Assembly (NCBI RefSeq): GCF_900107755.1
Contig: NZ_FNQR01000015.1
Coordinates: 1-64,000, forward strand
Direction: 5' to 3'
Source: Thalassobacillus cyri
Lineage (GTDB): Bacteria; Bacillota; Bacilli; Bacillales; Halobacillaceae
Length of the DNA stretch: 64,000 nt
The notes below the pieces were generated by a model. That model did no database searches. It saw only the letters and a program-made list of their open reading frames with translations, and was not told the DNA's origin. The position numbers and the translations under genes were made by a program. This document shows, one piece after another, positions 9,931 to 18,540 of the stretch (positions are counted from its first letter, which is position 1; every line of letters begins with the position of its first letter).

Positions 9931-10788
9931 TTAAATCCATCTACTATAGAGAAGCCAAGGTTTTTGCACTTCAAAGAGAGAAGGATCAGGGATGTTTTTA
10001 TATCCAGTTTCGGAAAAATCAACCCAGGCTCCAGCAGCTTCCGGGTTTTCAGCCCAATTCTGATAAACAGTTTCAAAAAAGCCTGGCTGCTGAAAATGAT
10101 CATCCCAAAAATATTTTACATGTGTATGAAGATCGCCTTTCCAATCGTTACGGAAAATGACAAATCTGTCTTCTGCCGGGTTTATGTAAAAAGTACATTC
10201 GTTTAAGTAATCATCTGTGAATAGTCCCTTATCAAACGGCAGCGGGTAATAGCACTCGTAAGGAAAGGCATCAAGAGCATTATAATCAAGGGAAGATAAC
10301 AGGATCCTTTTCGAGGCAAGCCCATCGATCTTCTTCCATAGCTGCCCTTTTGTGCCCAAATGATCTATTTTTGCTTTCAATATCGCATAATAGTGGACAG
10401 GTCCAGGTTTCATTCCCGATCTTTCAATTACGCGCTGGGCGGGATAATTGTGGGTTTGTGTATTAGCGCCAATCCAATGGATATCCGGGTCTTTCCTTAA
10501 TAATTCGGCAATGAAGGTCATCACTTCCGTGCTATAACCTTTCCCGGTATATCGTCGATCACTACGCATCCTCCCAAGCATGGCAAATTTGTCAGCAAAA
10601 ATGGTGTAACCTGCTACACTCACTAATGCTTCCCCTTGGAATAAGCCGAAAATCTCATGTTCTTTCGACTCTATAAGCTTGGGAAAGATACGAAGGACAT
10701 AATCATCTTCAATTCCTGTATCCATTTGTTTAAGGTTATCTAAATCCTCCCACTCCAGCTTTCTGATATCCAGCACTTGTCTTTCCAA
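9931..10788 (-). CDS. GNAT-family N-acetyltransferase with long C-terminal extension
   Basis: 285 aa. Residues about 5-140 look like a GNAT fold: SVAGYTIF beta strand, then MRSDRRYTGKGYSTEVMTFI, close to the R/Q-x-x-G-x-G/A acetyl-CoA loop, and NYPAQRVIERSGMKPG, the usual late helix. Residues 150-285 are aromatic-rich and match nothing I recognise. Single gene, opposite in direction to rnr and smpB, so probably an insertion into this otherwise conserved block. Substrate unknown. Confidence 0.75.
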   Translation of the reverse strand: MERQVLDIRKLEWEDLDNLKQMDTGIEDDYVLRIFPKLIESKEHEIFGLFQGEALVSVAGYTIFADKFAMLGRMRSDRRYTGKGYSTEVMTFIAELLRKDPDIHWIGANTQTHNYPAQRVIERSGMKPGPVHYYAILKAKIDHLGTKGQLWKKIDGLASKRILLSSLDYNALDAFPYECYYPLPFDKGLFTDDYLNECTFYINPAEDRFVIFRNDWKGDLHTHVKYFWDDHFQQPGFFETVYQNWAENPEAAGAWVDFSETGYKNIPDPSLFEVQKPWLLYSRWI

Positions 10789-10809
10789 ATGTCCCCGCCC
10801 CCTTTTTTA

Positions 10810-10913
10810 TACTTTAAGATAGTTTAACCTTGTTAAAGGATTAAAGTATAAGAAAAAAACTAAGGCTTTCGCCATAAGTACTTGGCGATAATCCAAGTTT
10901 TTCTAGAAGAAAT
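10810..10913 (-). repeat. Interspersed noncoding repeat, family 1, copy C
   Basis: On the minus strand reads AACTTGGATTATCGCCA, TGGCGAAAGCC, then a TATACTTTAATCC tail. It shares this order with copies at 42765-43150, 44277-44355 and 52226-52490. The core is a TCGCCA/TGGCGA hairpin (10869-10888). Function unknown. Confidence 0.7.
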
Positions 10914-10970
10914 TTTCAAAAATATAATCTCATATGCCGATTGTGGTTGTCTATTACCATGCCTGTTTTA

Positions 10971-10999
10971 TTGGAATAACCGCACTTCTTTGATACAAT
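10971..10999 (+). promoter_or_regulatory. smpB SigA promoter
   Basis: TTGGAA (10971-10976), 17-base spacer, TACAAT (10994-10999), 32 bases before the smpB start codon. Confidence 0.6.
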
Positions 11000-11030
11000 A
11001 ATCTTTACGGCAAATAGAGGAGGAACCATT

Positions 11031-11492
11031 ATGCCAAAAGGAAAAGGAAATGCCATAGCACAAAACAGAAAAGCCAGTCATGACTATTTTATAGAAGAAA
11101 CTTTCGAAGCCGGCATGGTTCTGCAAGGAACAGAAATTAAATCGATTCGAGCGAAACGGGTAAATCTGAAGGATAGTTTTGCAACCATCCGTAAAGGGGA
11201 AGTGTTTCTGCACAACATGCATATTTCTCCTTATGAACAGGGAAACAGGTATAATCATGAACCGACACGGACGCGGAAACTGCTCCTTCATCGTAAAGAA
11301 ATCGACCGTTTAATTGGTGCAACCCAGCAAGAGGGTTATTCTTTGGTACCCCTAAAGGTCTATATTAAGAATGGCGTTGCAAAAGTATTGCTGGGCCTCG
11401 GTAAAGGTAAGAAGAAATATGATAAACGTCAGGTATTGAAAGAAAAGCAGATGAAGCGGGACATCGACCGGGCATTGAAAGAGAGATACTAA
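11031..11492 (+). CDS. smpB: SsrA-binding protein SmpB
   Basis: 153-aa RNA-binding protein that loads tmRNA onto stalled ribosomes. The beta-barrel core (about 10-130) includes [28 protein letters not shown] and the NPHEPTR-like [11 protein letters not shown]. The basic C-terminal tail ([20 protein letters not shown]) is the part known to mimic mRNA in the empty A-site. Typical length. It lies 118 bases before ssrA, the RNA it binds. Confidence 0.97.
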   Translation: MPKGKGNAIAQNRKASHDYFIEETFEAGMVLQGTEIKSIRAKRVNLKDSFATIRKGEVFLHNMHISPYEQGNRYNHEPTRTRKLLLHRKEIDRLIGATQQEGYSLVPLKVYIKNGVAKVLLGLGKGKKKYDKRQVLKEKQMKRDIDRALKERY

Positions 11493-11520
11493 ATTATGGT
11501 AATGCTGTCAGGCATCTCTT

Positions 11521-11548
11521 TTGATTATGTATGAAGGTGTGTTATAAT
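11521..11548 (+). promoter_or_regulatory. ssrA promoter
   Basis: TTGATT, 16-base spacer, TATAAT (11543-11548) preceded by TGTGT, suggesting an extended -10. It is 62 bases before the tmRNA 5' end. Confidence 0.5.
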
Positions 11549-11610
11549 AGGATTTGTCGATGAAGACAACAAGCAAAATCAAATAATAGCTTGCCTATTT
11601 TAATCCTAAC

Positions 11611-12242
11611 GGGGACGTTACGGATTCGACAGGGATAGGTCGAGCTCAGGTTGCAAGTCGAGGCGACGGCTCGTAAAACGTCATTTGCCTAAATATAACT
11701 GGCGAATCTAACGATAACCTAGCTCTAGCAGCGTAAGCTGACTTGAGCTGATCCTTCCTGGCATTGTCCGTGTGCCAGATTGAAGGGTCCCAAATTGAAG
11801 CGGACTACGCGTTTCTCCACCGCCTGAGGAGAAACGAAGAGACTAATCAGGCTAGCGCCTGGGAAGCCTGTTGGTAGGCTGAACAGGTAGCGAAGCATAA
11901 TATACCGACTACGCTTGTAGAAGCCTGAGTGCCGATATCTCTGGACGTGGGTTCGATTAGTTAATAGTCGCCTTATGTGGCAACACATAAGTGAAAATCT
12001 GGCTTTATCGGTGAAACCTAAGTCACCTATCGTGATAGGGCAATACCGAGCGGTATGTGGAGTGATCCAACAGCCGTGTATCGACTCATAGGCTGCCAAC
12101 TTGCTTTGGTAGTACTAGGATGTGAACTCTCCTTAAAGGAAGTCTAAAGTTCACATAAAACGCCAGAGGACCTGAATGAACAGGTTCAAGATATAGTCAG
12201 TGCCATGACGAAAGCATGGAAGCGCACGTCCCACCGTCTCCA
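11611..12242 (+). ncRNA. ssrA: tmRNA (ssrA) interrupted by a group I intron in the T-loop
   Basis: Transfer-messenger RNA that rescues stalled ribosomes and tags the nascent protein for proteolysis. The 5' end GGGGACGTTACGGATTCGAC pairs with the 3' end CGTCTCC (acceptor stem). The tag frame at 11701-11736 encodes GESNDNLALAA then TAA, with the conserved ALAA degron. The T-arm starts GTGGGTTCGAT at 11957 but resumes as TCCCAC only at 12229. Removing 11958-12228 restores GTGGG-TTCGATT-CCCAC. The exons total about 361 nt, normal for the family. CCA is not encoded (TCA after the discriminator A), so it would be added. Confidence 0.95.
11958..12228 (+). ncRNA. Group I self-splicing intron within ssrA
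   Basis: 271 nt, no intronic protein ORF. Hallmarks seen: last exon base U and last intron base G (omega-G, 12228); a P1 helix in which exon CGAU pairs with intron GUCG at 11967-11970, giving the expected U-G wobble at the 5' splice site; the conserved S-type element AAGATATAGTC at 12188-12198; and a GGGCAATACCGAGC stretch of the P4/P6 type near 12039. Subgroup (probably IA) and exact pairing need folding. Without splicing the T-arm cannot form. Confidence 0.88.
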
Positions 12243-12253
12243 TCAAACTACGT

Positions 12254-12281
12254 AATAGACCAGCTGAAGCTGGTCTATTTT
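12254..12281 (+). terminator. ssrA terminator
   Basis: ATAGACCAGCT-GA-AGCTGGTCTAT hairpin followed by TTTTTT. Confidence 0.92.
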
Positions 12282-12441
12282 TTATGTTCAAATTTTTTTG
12301 TTTCTCTTTTTGAATATAGGGAAAACGGTTATATACTTACACATTTTTATAATACAGTATGTATATTTTATATAATACATTAATCCGTTGTTGCAGCTAA
12401 TAATAATATTATGTCCATAGTTAGTTAAAGGAGTTGAACAT

Positions 12442-13413
12442 GTGGCTTTCATTGAACTTCTGAAAAAAGGTAACAAGTCTTCAGGTGTTGCTGCTCTGGG
12501 GAATACTGGCCTTGCGATCATCAAAAGCATAGCTGCGGCAGTAAGTGGAAGCGGGGCTATGATGGCTACTGCCATCCACTCCATCGCTGATGCTACTAAC
12601 CAGGGGCTTGTGTATTTTGGTAGTGCCCTTGCAGAAAAAGAGCCGACCAAGCGATTTCCGACGGGATTCGGACGGGTAGTCAATTTATTCGTTCTGGCCG
12701 CTGTCATTATCATTGGCATCATGGCATATGAAACGATTTTAAAAGGCTGGGAAATCATCCAGCACCCGAAGGCATCAACAAGTCTTTGGCTTAACGTGTT
12801 GATTTTACTGGCATCAATTACGGTCGATGGTTTAATTCTAATAAAAGCAATGAAAGAAGTAGTCAAAGAATCACGAGCCGATGCCTCGGGACTGCAGGTA
12901 ATTCCTGCATCATTCAAAAATGTCAAATATGCATCCCCACCAACGAAGCTTGTTTTTTATGAAGATATCATTGCGACTTCAGGAGCGGTTTTGGCCCTTA
13001 TATCCGTGGTTTTAGCTCATTTCACTGGCTTATATATACTTGACGGAATCGGAACCATGCTGATCGGTGTATTGCTGATTATCATCGCATTGATGCTGGG
13101 CTATGAAAACACGTTGGGACTGATTGGTGCTGCTGCGCCTGAGATTGTAGAAAATAGGATTGCTTCCATCATACTTACCGATAAAGACGTAGAGGATATC
13201 CGAAGGCTTCGTATCATCCGTGAAGGGGACGACTACCATGTCGATAGCGCTATCGAGTTAAGAGGAGGAATGACGTTAGCGGAAGCGGATGATATCAAAT
13301 ACAGGGTAAGGGACAGCATCTTGGCGGATCCTGATGTAGATGATGTGGTCATCGCGATTATTGAAACTGATCAGATACAAAATTGGGAAATGAAAGAGGG
13401 AAAAAATAAATAA
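12442..13413 (+). CDS. Cation diffusion facilitator (CDF) transporter
   Basis: 323-aa membrane antiporter exporting divalent metals such as Zn, Co or Mn. About six hydrophobic segments span residues 15-225, with HSIADATNQG (TM2; the usual metal site HSxxD) and a second TM5 acidic site in DGIGTMLIG. The cytoplasmic C-terminal domain runs from about 232 to 310. Start is GTG at 12442 with AAAGGAG 9 bases upstream; the overlapping ATG at 12440 is out of frame and stops quickly. Terminator follows. Substrate not deducible. Confidence 0.88.
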   Translation: MAFIELLKKGNKSSGVAALGNTGLAIIKSIAAAVSGSGAMMATAIHSIADATNQGLVYFGSALAEKEPTKRFPTGFGRVVNLFVLAAVIIIGIMAYETILKGWEIIQHPKASTSLWLNVLILLASITVDGLILIKAMKEVVKESRADASGLQVIPASFKNVKYASPPTKLVFYEDIIATSGAVLALISVVLAHFTGLYILDGIGTMLIGVLLIIIALMLGYENTLGLIGAAAPEIVENRIASIILTDKDVEDIRRLRIIREGDDYHVDSAIELRGGMTLAEADDIKYRVRDSILADPDVDDVVIAIIETDQIQNWEMKEGKNK

Positions 13414-13416
13414 TTG

Positions 13417-13455
13417 AAAAAAGGAGATTCTCTCTTATAGAGAACCTCCTTTTTA
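13417..13455 (+). terminator. CDF gene terminator
   Basis: AAAAAAGGAG...CCTCCTTTTT long hairpin with an inner TTCTCTCTTATAGAGAA stem. Confidence 0.85.
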
Positions 13456-13494
13456 GTTGATAATTGATAGGTTTAATTGATAATCAACATCTTC

Positions 13495-13657
13495 TCATAC
13501 TTCCTGTTTTACAGCCAAGTCCAGACCTTCTGCGACATGCTGACCGTATTCAGGATCGACTTTATAGTAATGCTGTAGGAGTGCCTGTGCGTGTTGTGCA
13601 TGCAAAAGGTGCAGGGGCACATGGCCTTGTCGTCAATTTATTTTTATTATCGGTCAT
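13495..13657 (-). pseudogene. katA: Catalase (katA) remnant with a large internal deletion
   Basis: On the minus strand an ATG with AGGTGGT ribosome site begins MTDNKNKLTT, the catalase N-terminus (NKLTT is conserved in Bacillus KatA). After a short scrambled joint, another frame reads QHYYKVDPEYGQHVAEGLDL and ends VKQEV-stop, the catalase C-terminus. Roughly 440 residues, including the heme and active-site parts, are missing, and the two pieces are out of frame. It is therefore a non-functional relic. A Fur/PerR-like box remains in its promoter. Confidence 0.85.
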
Positions 13658-13698
13658 AAAAGTACCACCTCATATTGAGTATTTTTATCCTGAAATAA

Positions 13699-13713
13699 TG
13701 ATAACAATTATCA
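13699..13713. promoter_or_regulatory. Fur/PerR-type operator upstream of the katA remnant
   Basis: TGATAACAATTATCA is a 7-1-7 dyad one base from the Bacillus Fur consensus TGATAATNATTATCA and close to the PerR box. It lies 42 bases upstream of the relic start codon, as expected for peroxide-regulated katA. Confidence 0.6.
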
Positions 13714-13896
13714 ATGGAAAATCAATATTTTTAATGATTGGGCAGTTAGATGTAGTGCAATAGTAGACAAAACTCCAAAAAAAGGAAAAAATACAAGAGG
13801 TATAAAGGGGAAGATTTGCCAAGTCCTTAGTACAATAGCATTTATCTATTTAACTGATGCCTTTAACAAAATTAGACCTTCATAAAGTATAAAAAA

Positions 13897-13928
13897 CTTC
13901 CGTGACTGTTCATGTTTTGTCACGGAAG
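13897..13928 (-). terminator. Terminator after the 33-aa ORF
   Basis: CTTCCGTGAC...GTCACGGAAG hairpin with a T-run on the minus strand. It lies 57 bases downstream of the small ORF at 13985-14086. Apart from this hairpin and the operator at 13699-13713, I see nothing between 13658 and 13984. Confidence 0.75.
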
Positions 13929-13984
13929 CTTAAGAATGGGTAAGTATTTGAGAACTATAAGTATTGATTTTGTTATCTCTATGA

Positions 13985-14086
13985 TCAAGCACTTTTCATC
14001 ACCCTGGACCGTTGACTGACTGCTTTTAAAATAAACAGTTTATCTTGCTTGGTTAACATCTGCCAACTACGCACTTTGATTTTCAT
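13985..14086 (-). CDS. Candidate 33-aa basic small protein
   Basis: ATG ORF with AAGGAGAG ribosome site 8 bases upstream and a clear terminator after it. The protein (starts MKIKVRSWQMLTKQDKLFIL, ends VMKSA) has nine Lys/Arg and one Trp, with an amphipathic central part. I do not recognise it. A real ribosome site plus a dedicated terminator favours a genuine gene; no homologue can be checked here. Confidence 0.45.
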   Translation of the reverse strand: MKIKVRSWQMLTKQDKLFILKAVSQRSRVMKSA

Positions 14087-14327
14087 GAATTTTCTCTCCT
14101 TAATTAGTTTGGAATGTCTTGGAGATCATCATGGTGATGTGGAGGCTGAGAACATATAAAGTTCTATATATAAGCTTTATACCGCCTTTTGCTGAAGGTT
14201 AAACAATAAAACTTTCTACAAACATCGAGCTGACCGGGCGGAAAAGTGTCGTTTAATGACGACTGGGTGTAATATGTAGTTGAGAAATCAGAAGCATTGT
14301 AGTCTTTTGCCGAAAAGAAAAAAGAAA

Positions 14328-14353
14328 AACTGCACATACCAGGATGTGCAGTT
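14328..14353 (-). terminator. murB terminator
   Basis: AACTGCACAT-CCTGGT-ATGTGCAGTT hairpin on the minus strand followed by T-rich sequence. From 14087 to 14327 I see no gene or other element. Confidence 0.85.
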
Positions 14354-14358
14354 ATCAT

Positions 14359-15279
14359 TTACTCAGGGTCTTCTCCGATAATCCGGACTTCCCTCTCTAA
14401 ATCGACCCCGAATTTTTCTTTTACCGTTTGTTGAACATGTTCAATCAAAGAAATATAGTCTGTTGTAGAAGCATTGTTCTTATTAACGATGAATCCTGCG
14501 TGTTTCTTAGAAACTTCAGCGCCACCGATGCTGGTACCTTGGAGTTTACTGTCCTGAATCAATTTGCCGGCAAAATAGCCTGGCGGCCGTTTGAAGACAC
14601 TCCCGCAGGATGGATATTCGAGAGGCTGCTTGGACTCCCGTTTATACGTCAAGTCGTTCATAACAGCTTTGATTTCTTCATAATTTCCAGGCTTTAAATT
14701 AAAAGTTGCCTCGAGTACAATATCTCCGTTGTCAGGAATGTTGCTGGTACGGTAATCTAAATCAAGTTCTGAAGCCAGTCGTTTAACGAGGTTTCCTTCT
14801 TTGTCGACCACGTAGGCATAGTCGAGTACATCCTTGATTTCTCCTCCGTAGGCCCCCGCATTCATATACAGGGCTCCTCCGACCGTCCCCGGAATCCCGC
14901 AGGCAAACTCTAAGCCTGATAAGTGTTCTTTCAAAGCGTAGTAGGAAGTATCGATTATCCGTGCTCCGCTTTGTGCTACAACAGTATTGCCTTCTGCGGA
15001 AATAACATCAAGATGTTTTAAATTGATGACAATCCCACGGATGCCACCATCTTTTATAATCAAATTTGAGCCGTTACCGAGCAGGGTGAAAGGCACATTT
15101 TCTTCATTTGAAAACTTGACCACATTTTGTACTTCTTCATAAGTGGTCGGTGTGATAAAGAAATCGGCTTTTCCGCCAAGTTTGGTATATAGATGGTCTC
15201 TCAGCATTTCATCGACTTTCACATTTTTTTCTTTTACAATCTCCATCAATTTATCATATATTTTCTGTTTATTTTCCAT
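14359..15279 (-). CDS. murB: UDP-N-acetylenolpyruvoylglucosamine reductase
   Basis: About 306-aa FAD/NADPH enzyme completing UDP-MurNAc synthesis for peptidoglycan. FAD-binding domain motifs [18 protein letters not shown] and [20 protein letters not shown] are present. The C-terminal substrate domain has [20 protein letters not shown] (proton-donor Ser) and [13 protein letters not shown]. The start at 15279 is the last of four clustered in-frame Met codons; none has a strong ribosome site, and an N-terminal extension to 15315 is less likely. Stand-alone gene, away from any division cluster, divergent from ilvD. Confidence 0.93.
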   Translation of the reverse strand: MENKQKIYDKLMEIVKEKNVKVDEMLRDHLYTKLGGKADFFITPTTYEEVQNVVKFSNEENVPFTLLGNGSNLIIKDGGIRGIVINLKHLDVISAEGNTVVAQSGARIIDTSYYALKEHLSGLEFACGIPGTVGGALYMNAGAYGGEIKDVLDYAYVVDKEGNLVKRLASELDLDYRTSNIPDNGDIVLEATFNLKPGNYEEIKAVMNDLTYKRESKQPLEYPSCGSVFKRPPGYFAGKLIQDSKLQGTSIGGAEVSKKHAGFIVNKNNASTTDYISLIEHVQQTVKEKFGVDLEREVRIIGEDPE

Positions 15280-15443
15280 GCACATCATTCCCGTTAAAAA
15301 AATTATGATCGTCACCAGTCATTCTAATATATTAGCATATGAGCGGTACCCAGGTGAAGTTACAAGGTGTTTACGTTCAAGTTTCAGTGCCTCTTCTCCT
15401 TCACATAACTGTCAAATTTTTTATATAGGCGTGCTGACAATAA

Positions 15444-15488
15444 AGAAAGCGCTTTAATTATGTAAAAACTTGATATATTCAGAAAATT
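15444..15488 (+). promoter_or_regulatory. Candidate cre and CodY sites upstream of ilvD
   Basis: AGAAAGCGCTTTAA (15444-15457) resembles a CcpA cre site (core AAAGCGCTTT). TATATTCAGAAAATT (15474-15488) matches the CodY box AATTTTCWGAAAATT at 13 of 15 positions. Both regulators are known to control branched-chain amino-acid synthesis in Bacillus. No T-box was found. Confidence 0.45.
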
Positions 15489-15586
15489 AATTGCGAAGCA
15501 GGCGACAAATTAGTATCATTACATAATAATAGTCTCGATTCAGGTTAATCGTCTGACTTAAATATCTGAGTAGGAAGGTGTAGCCG

Positions 15587-17281
15587 ATGGAAAACAAAAA
15601 AGACTTACGCATTCGTAGTAAAGTGATCAGTGAAGGCGTTAACCGTGTTCCGAACCGCTCAATGCTTAGAGCAGTGGGATTTGAAGATGAAGATTTCAAA
15701 AAACCTATGATTGGTGTGGCGAGTACTTGGAGCGAAGTCACTCCTTGTAACGTACATATCGATCGTCTGGCACGAGAAGCTAAAAGTGGTGCTTCAGACA
15801 ATGGCGGAGCGCCAATGATTTTCAACACCATTACTGTTTCTGATGGTATTGCGATGGGGCATGAAGGGATGCATTATTCCTTGCCTAGCCGGGAAGTGAT
15901 TGCCGATTCAATTGAAACAGTGACAAATGCTGAACGACTTGATGGAGTCGTAGCCATCGGCGGATGTGATAAAACAACGCCGGCTTGTGTGATGGCAATT
16001 GGGCGGATGAATATACCTTCTGTTTATGTTTATGGAGGGACAATCCAGCCAGGAAAATTGGATGGAAAAGATATTGATATTGTTTCTTCTTTTGAAGCGG
16101 TAGGTCAATATCAGGAAGGCACAATAAATGAAGCACAGCTTCACAGAGTAGAATGCAATGCATGCCCAGGTGCCGGAGCTTGTGGCGGCATGTACACAGC
16201 GAACACCATGGCATCCGCAGTTGAAGCTTTAGGAATGAGTATCCCAGGTTCATCTTCCACGCCGGCGGTGAATGATTATAAAGAACAAGAATGCCGACAA
16301 GCCGGTGAATTAGTGGTTGAGTTGTTGGAGAAAGAAATATATCCAAGGGATATCATGACGAAAGAAGCTTTTGAAAATGCAATCACAGTTGTTATGGCAC
16401 TGGGAGGCTCTACTAATGCTCTCTTGCATTTAACTGCGATGGCTCATTCAGCTGGCGTCGATTTATCGCTGGACGATTTCGAGCGTGTACGAAAGAATGT
16501 ACCATTCATTGCAGATATGAAGCCGAGCGGAAAATATGTCATGCAGGATCTTTATGAGGCTGGCGGTGTACCGGCTGTGATGAAATTACTTCATGAGCAT
16601 GGCTTGCTGCATGGCGACTGTATGACGGTGACAGGCAAAACAGTAGCTGATAACCTGGCGGAAGCTCCACCATTAAAAGAAGGGCAGGAAGTGATTCTGC
16701 CGCTTGATAAACCGATTAAACCAGAGGGGCCGCTTGTTGTGCTGCGGGGCAACCTGGCACCTGAAGGGGCCGTTGCTAAGATGTCAGGCTTGAAAATCAG
16801 CCGCTTTGAGGGTCCTGCACGAGTTTATGATAGTGAGGCAGACGCTACTAAAGCGATTGAAGGCGGCGAGATTAAAGAAGGGGATGTGCTGGTCATTCGC
16901 AATGTTGGACCGAAGGGTGGACCAGGCATGCCAGAAATGCTTTCAATCACTTCGATGATCGTCGGAAGAGGGCTTGGTGGTAAAGTGGCTCTGATGACAG
17001 ATGGTCGTTTCTCAGGTGGATCTCATGGCTTTGTCATCGGCCATGTCTCCCCTGAAGCCGTTGTTGGAGGACCAATCGGACTCCTGGAAGAAGGGGATAC
17101 CATTACGATTGACAGTGAAACACAAGAAATTAATTTTGATATAACAGAAGATGAATTCGAACAACGTCGTCAGAAATGGGAGAGACCGGAACCTAAACAC
17201 AAAACGGGTGTACTGGCAAAGTATGCGCGTTTGGTTTCATCATCTGCAAAAGGTGCTGTAACAGACCTGGAACTGGATTAA
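15587..17281 (+). CDS. ilvD: Dihydroxy-acid dehydratase
   Basis: 564-aa Fe-S dehydratase, third step of valine/isoleucine synthesis (dihydroxy-acids to keto-acids). Signatures: [12 protein letters not shown], the [19 protein letters not shown] cluster region, and C-terminal [21 protein letters not shown]. Normal length. AGGAAGGTG ribosome site 7 bases before ATG. It is a monocistronic copy here, with the rest of the ilv-leu genes not in the window. Confidence 0.97.
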   Translation: MENKKDLRIRSKVISEGVNRVPNRSMLRAVGFEDEDFKKPMIGVASTWSEVTPCNVHIDRLAREAKSGASDNGGAPMIFNTITVSDGIAMGHEGMHYSLPSREVIADSIETVTNAERLDGVVAIGGCDKTTPACVMAIGRMNIPSVYVYGGTIQPGKLDGKDIDIVSSFEAVGQYQEGTINEAQLHRVECNACPGAGACGGMYTANTMASAVEALGMSIPGSSSTPAVNDYKEQECRQAGELVVELLEKEIYPRDIMTKEAFENAITVVMALGGSTNALLHLTAMAHSAGVDLSLDDFERVRKNVPFIADMKPSGKYVMQDLYEAGGVPAVMKLLHEHGLLHGDCMTVTGKTVADNLAEAPPLKEGQEVILPLDKPIKPEGPLVVLRGNLAPEGAVAKMSGLKISRFEGPARVYDSEADATKAIEGGEIKEGDVLVIRNVGPKGGPGMPEMLSITSMIVGRGLGGKVALMTDGRFSGGSHGFVIGHVSPEAVVGGPIGLLEEGDTITIDSETQEINFDITEDEFEQRRQKWERPEPKHKTGVLAKYARLVSSSAKGAVTDLELD

Positions 17282-17287
17282 TACAAG

Positions 17288-17316
17288 AGAGTCAGCCTAA
17301 GGGCTGGCTCTTTTTA
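17288..17316 (+). terminator. ilvD terminator
   Basis: GAGTCAGCC-TAAG-GGCTGGCTC hairpin followed by TTTTTA. Confidence 0.88.
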
Positions 17317-17378
17317 TATGTATAAAATCCTCCTGTATTGGACAGACCGATAGCAGTGATCGTATAGGTGGGATTATT

Positions 17379-17828
17379 ATGAACAAAAAAGATAAAAATT
17401 TATTTTTTGCCGCTTTGATATTAGGACACGGGATCCTGGGAGCAGTGGATGGAATTGTATTTCATCAGCTGTTGCAGTGGCACCACATGATTGATAGTGG
17501 AAATATTCGTATGGAGATTATTACAGATGGACTCTTTACAGCAGCATTTTCTGCCATGCTTATCTGGGGAGGTTTTAAAATATTTTTTGATGCAAAAAAT
17601 AACCAGTTAGGGACAAGTGGTCATTTATTTGTCGGAGGAATGTTCATCGGTGGAGGGGTCTTCAACTTAATCGAAGGAATTATCGACCATCATATTCTCC
17701 AAGTTCATCGAGTAAGGCCATTATCTGAAAATCCACTCCTTTACGACCTGGCCTTCCTTGCTTCTGGTTTATTGTTAGCGATTATCGGCTTGATGATTAA
17801 ACGACGGGCACGCGTGGCAAGTCAGTGA
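17379..17828 (+). CDS. DUF2243-type integral membrane protein
   Basis: 149 aa with four hydrophobic segments (about 8-28, 48-68, 82-104, 121-142). Several conserved His residues in or near the membrane (LGHGILGAVDGIVFHQLLQWHH and GIIDHHILQVHRV; each quoted piece is a family hallmark) suggest metal or heme contact. Function of the family is not established. It overlaps or directly precedes the next secreted-domain gene, so the two likely act together at the membrane. Confidence 0.8.
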   Translation: MNKKDKNLFFAALILGHGILGAVDGIVFHQLLQWHHMIDSGNIRMEIITDGLFTAAFSAMLIWGGFKIFFDAKNNQLGTSGHLFVGGMFIGGGVFNLIEGIIDHHILQVHRVRPLSENPLLYDLAFLASGLLLAIIGLMIKRRARVASQ

Positions 17829-17842
17829 AAGAGGGAGATGCC

Positions 17843-18277
17843 GTGAGGAATTTATGGAGCTATTCCAGTTTGTTTTTGTTGTTCTTAGTTCTTTTCTTCT
17901 ATTTCACCAGCACCAATGAACATTTACATTCTTCTGGGCATCCTGCAGTTGAAATTCCAAAGGGAGTGGAGGTTCCAGAAGTTCAGATCAGTGTTGACAA
18001 ATTGTCTGATGACTCATGGCTGCTGCAAGTCGATAAAGAGTATTTTACATTCACACCGGAGCAGGCTGGTTCATCAGTGATTGACTTTCAAAAAGGCCAT
18101 GGTCATGTATATATTAATGGTGTAAAGATAAACCGGTTGTACGGTGATTATTTTAACTTAGAACTTCCCAAAGGCAAAAATGCAATCAAGGTAGCACTGG
18201 TCTTGAATAATCATCAACGTCTTTTACACCAGGGTAATGAAGTTTCTGATCAGGTAGAAGTCCATGTATCCGGATGA
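17843..18277 (+). CDS. Membrane-anchored extracellular domain protein, partner of DUF2243 protein
   Basis: About 144 aa: one N-terminal hydrophobic anchor (about 7-24, LFLLFLVLFFYFTS), then an outside domain. The stretch KGHGHVYINGVKINRLYG and a C-terminal VALVLNNHQ resemble the GHxHxYVNG...LNxNxH pattern of copper-handling/cupredoxin-like domains. Start GTG at 17843 has an AGAGGGAG ribosome site; the GTG at 17825 overlapping the previous stop is the alternative. Metal handling is only a suggestion. Confidence 0.6.
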   Translation: MRNLWSYSSLFLLFLVLFFYFTSTNEHLHSSGHPAVEIPKGVEVPEVQISVDKLSDDSWLLQVDKEYFTFTPEQAGSSVIDFQKGHGHVYINGVKINRLYGDYFNLELPKGKNAIKVALVLNNHQRLLHQGNEVSDQVEVHVSG

Positions 18278-18284
18278 ATATAGA

Positions 18285-18315
18285 AAAAAGGAGCGCGGGT
18301 AAGTGCTCCTTTGTT
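18285..18315 (+). terminator. Terminator of the DUF2243 operon
   Basis: AAAAGGAGC...GCTCCTTTG hairpin, then TTTTT. Confidence 0.7.
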
Positions 18316-18325
18316 TTTACTGTTA

Positions 18326-18466
18326 CTATATTTTTGTGTTGCTTTTTTTTGCTCGTTGTTCTAACTGGGAATCGGGCTGCTGGTCGGCTTTATCTTCTGT
18401 AAGTCCTTGAGGGTTTATATTAGGAGCAGCTTGCCCCTTGCTTCTATTTGTCGTTTTCTTGCTCAT
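18326..18466 (-). CDS. Small hydrophilic protein (46 aa), unrecognised
   Basis: ORF with a perfect GGAGGTG ribosome site 8 bases upstream. The protein starts MSKKTTNRSKGQAAPNI, is rich in Lys, Asn, Gln and Asp, and has no Cys or hydrophobic core. The composition resembles minor small spore proteins of bacilli, but no named family is recognised. Confidence 0.55.
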   Translation of the reverse strand: MSKKTTNRSKGQAAPNINPQGLTEDKADQQPDSQLEQRAKKSNTKI

Positions 18467-18540
18467 CTTCTTCACCTCCAATCCTTAGCCTGCCAATTAT
18501 TCCATGCATTTATCCTGCAAATTGCCGTATAAAGATAAGA

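Noticed and set aside
11725-12099. 124-codon minus-strand ORF over ssrA and its intron
   Set aside because: Lies antisense to highly structured RNA with clear tmRNA and intron landmarks; no ribosome site and no family-like protein.
12288-12926. 212-codon minus-strand ORF opposite the CDF transporter gene
   Set aside because: Shadow of the transporter reading frame; no ribosome site and composition reflects the antisense of hydrophobic helices.
13464-13763. 99-codon plus-strand ORF over the catalase relic
   Set aside because: The minus strand explains this DNA as both ends of KatA; the plus frame has no ribosome site.
15316-15586. T-box leader before ilvD, suggested by GCGGTACCC
   Set aside because: The conserved T-box AGGGTGGNACCGCG and a specifier/terminator pair are absent; CodY- and cre-like sites fit better.
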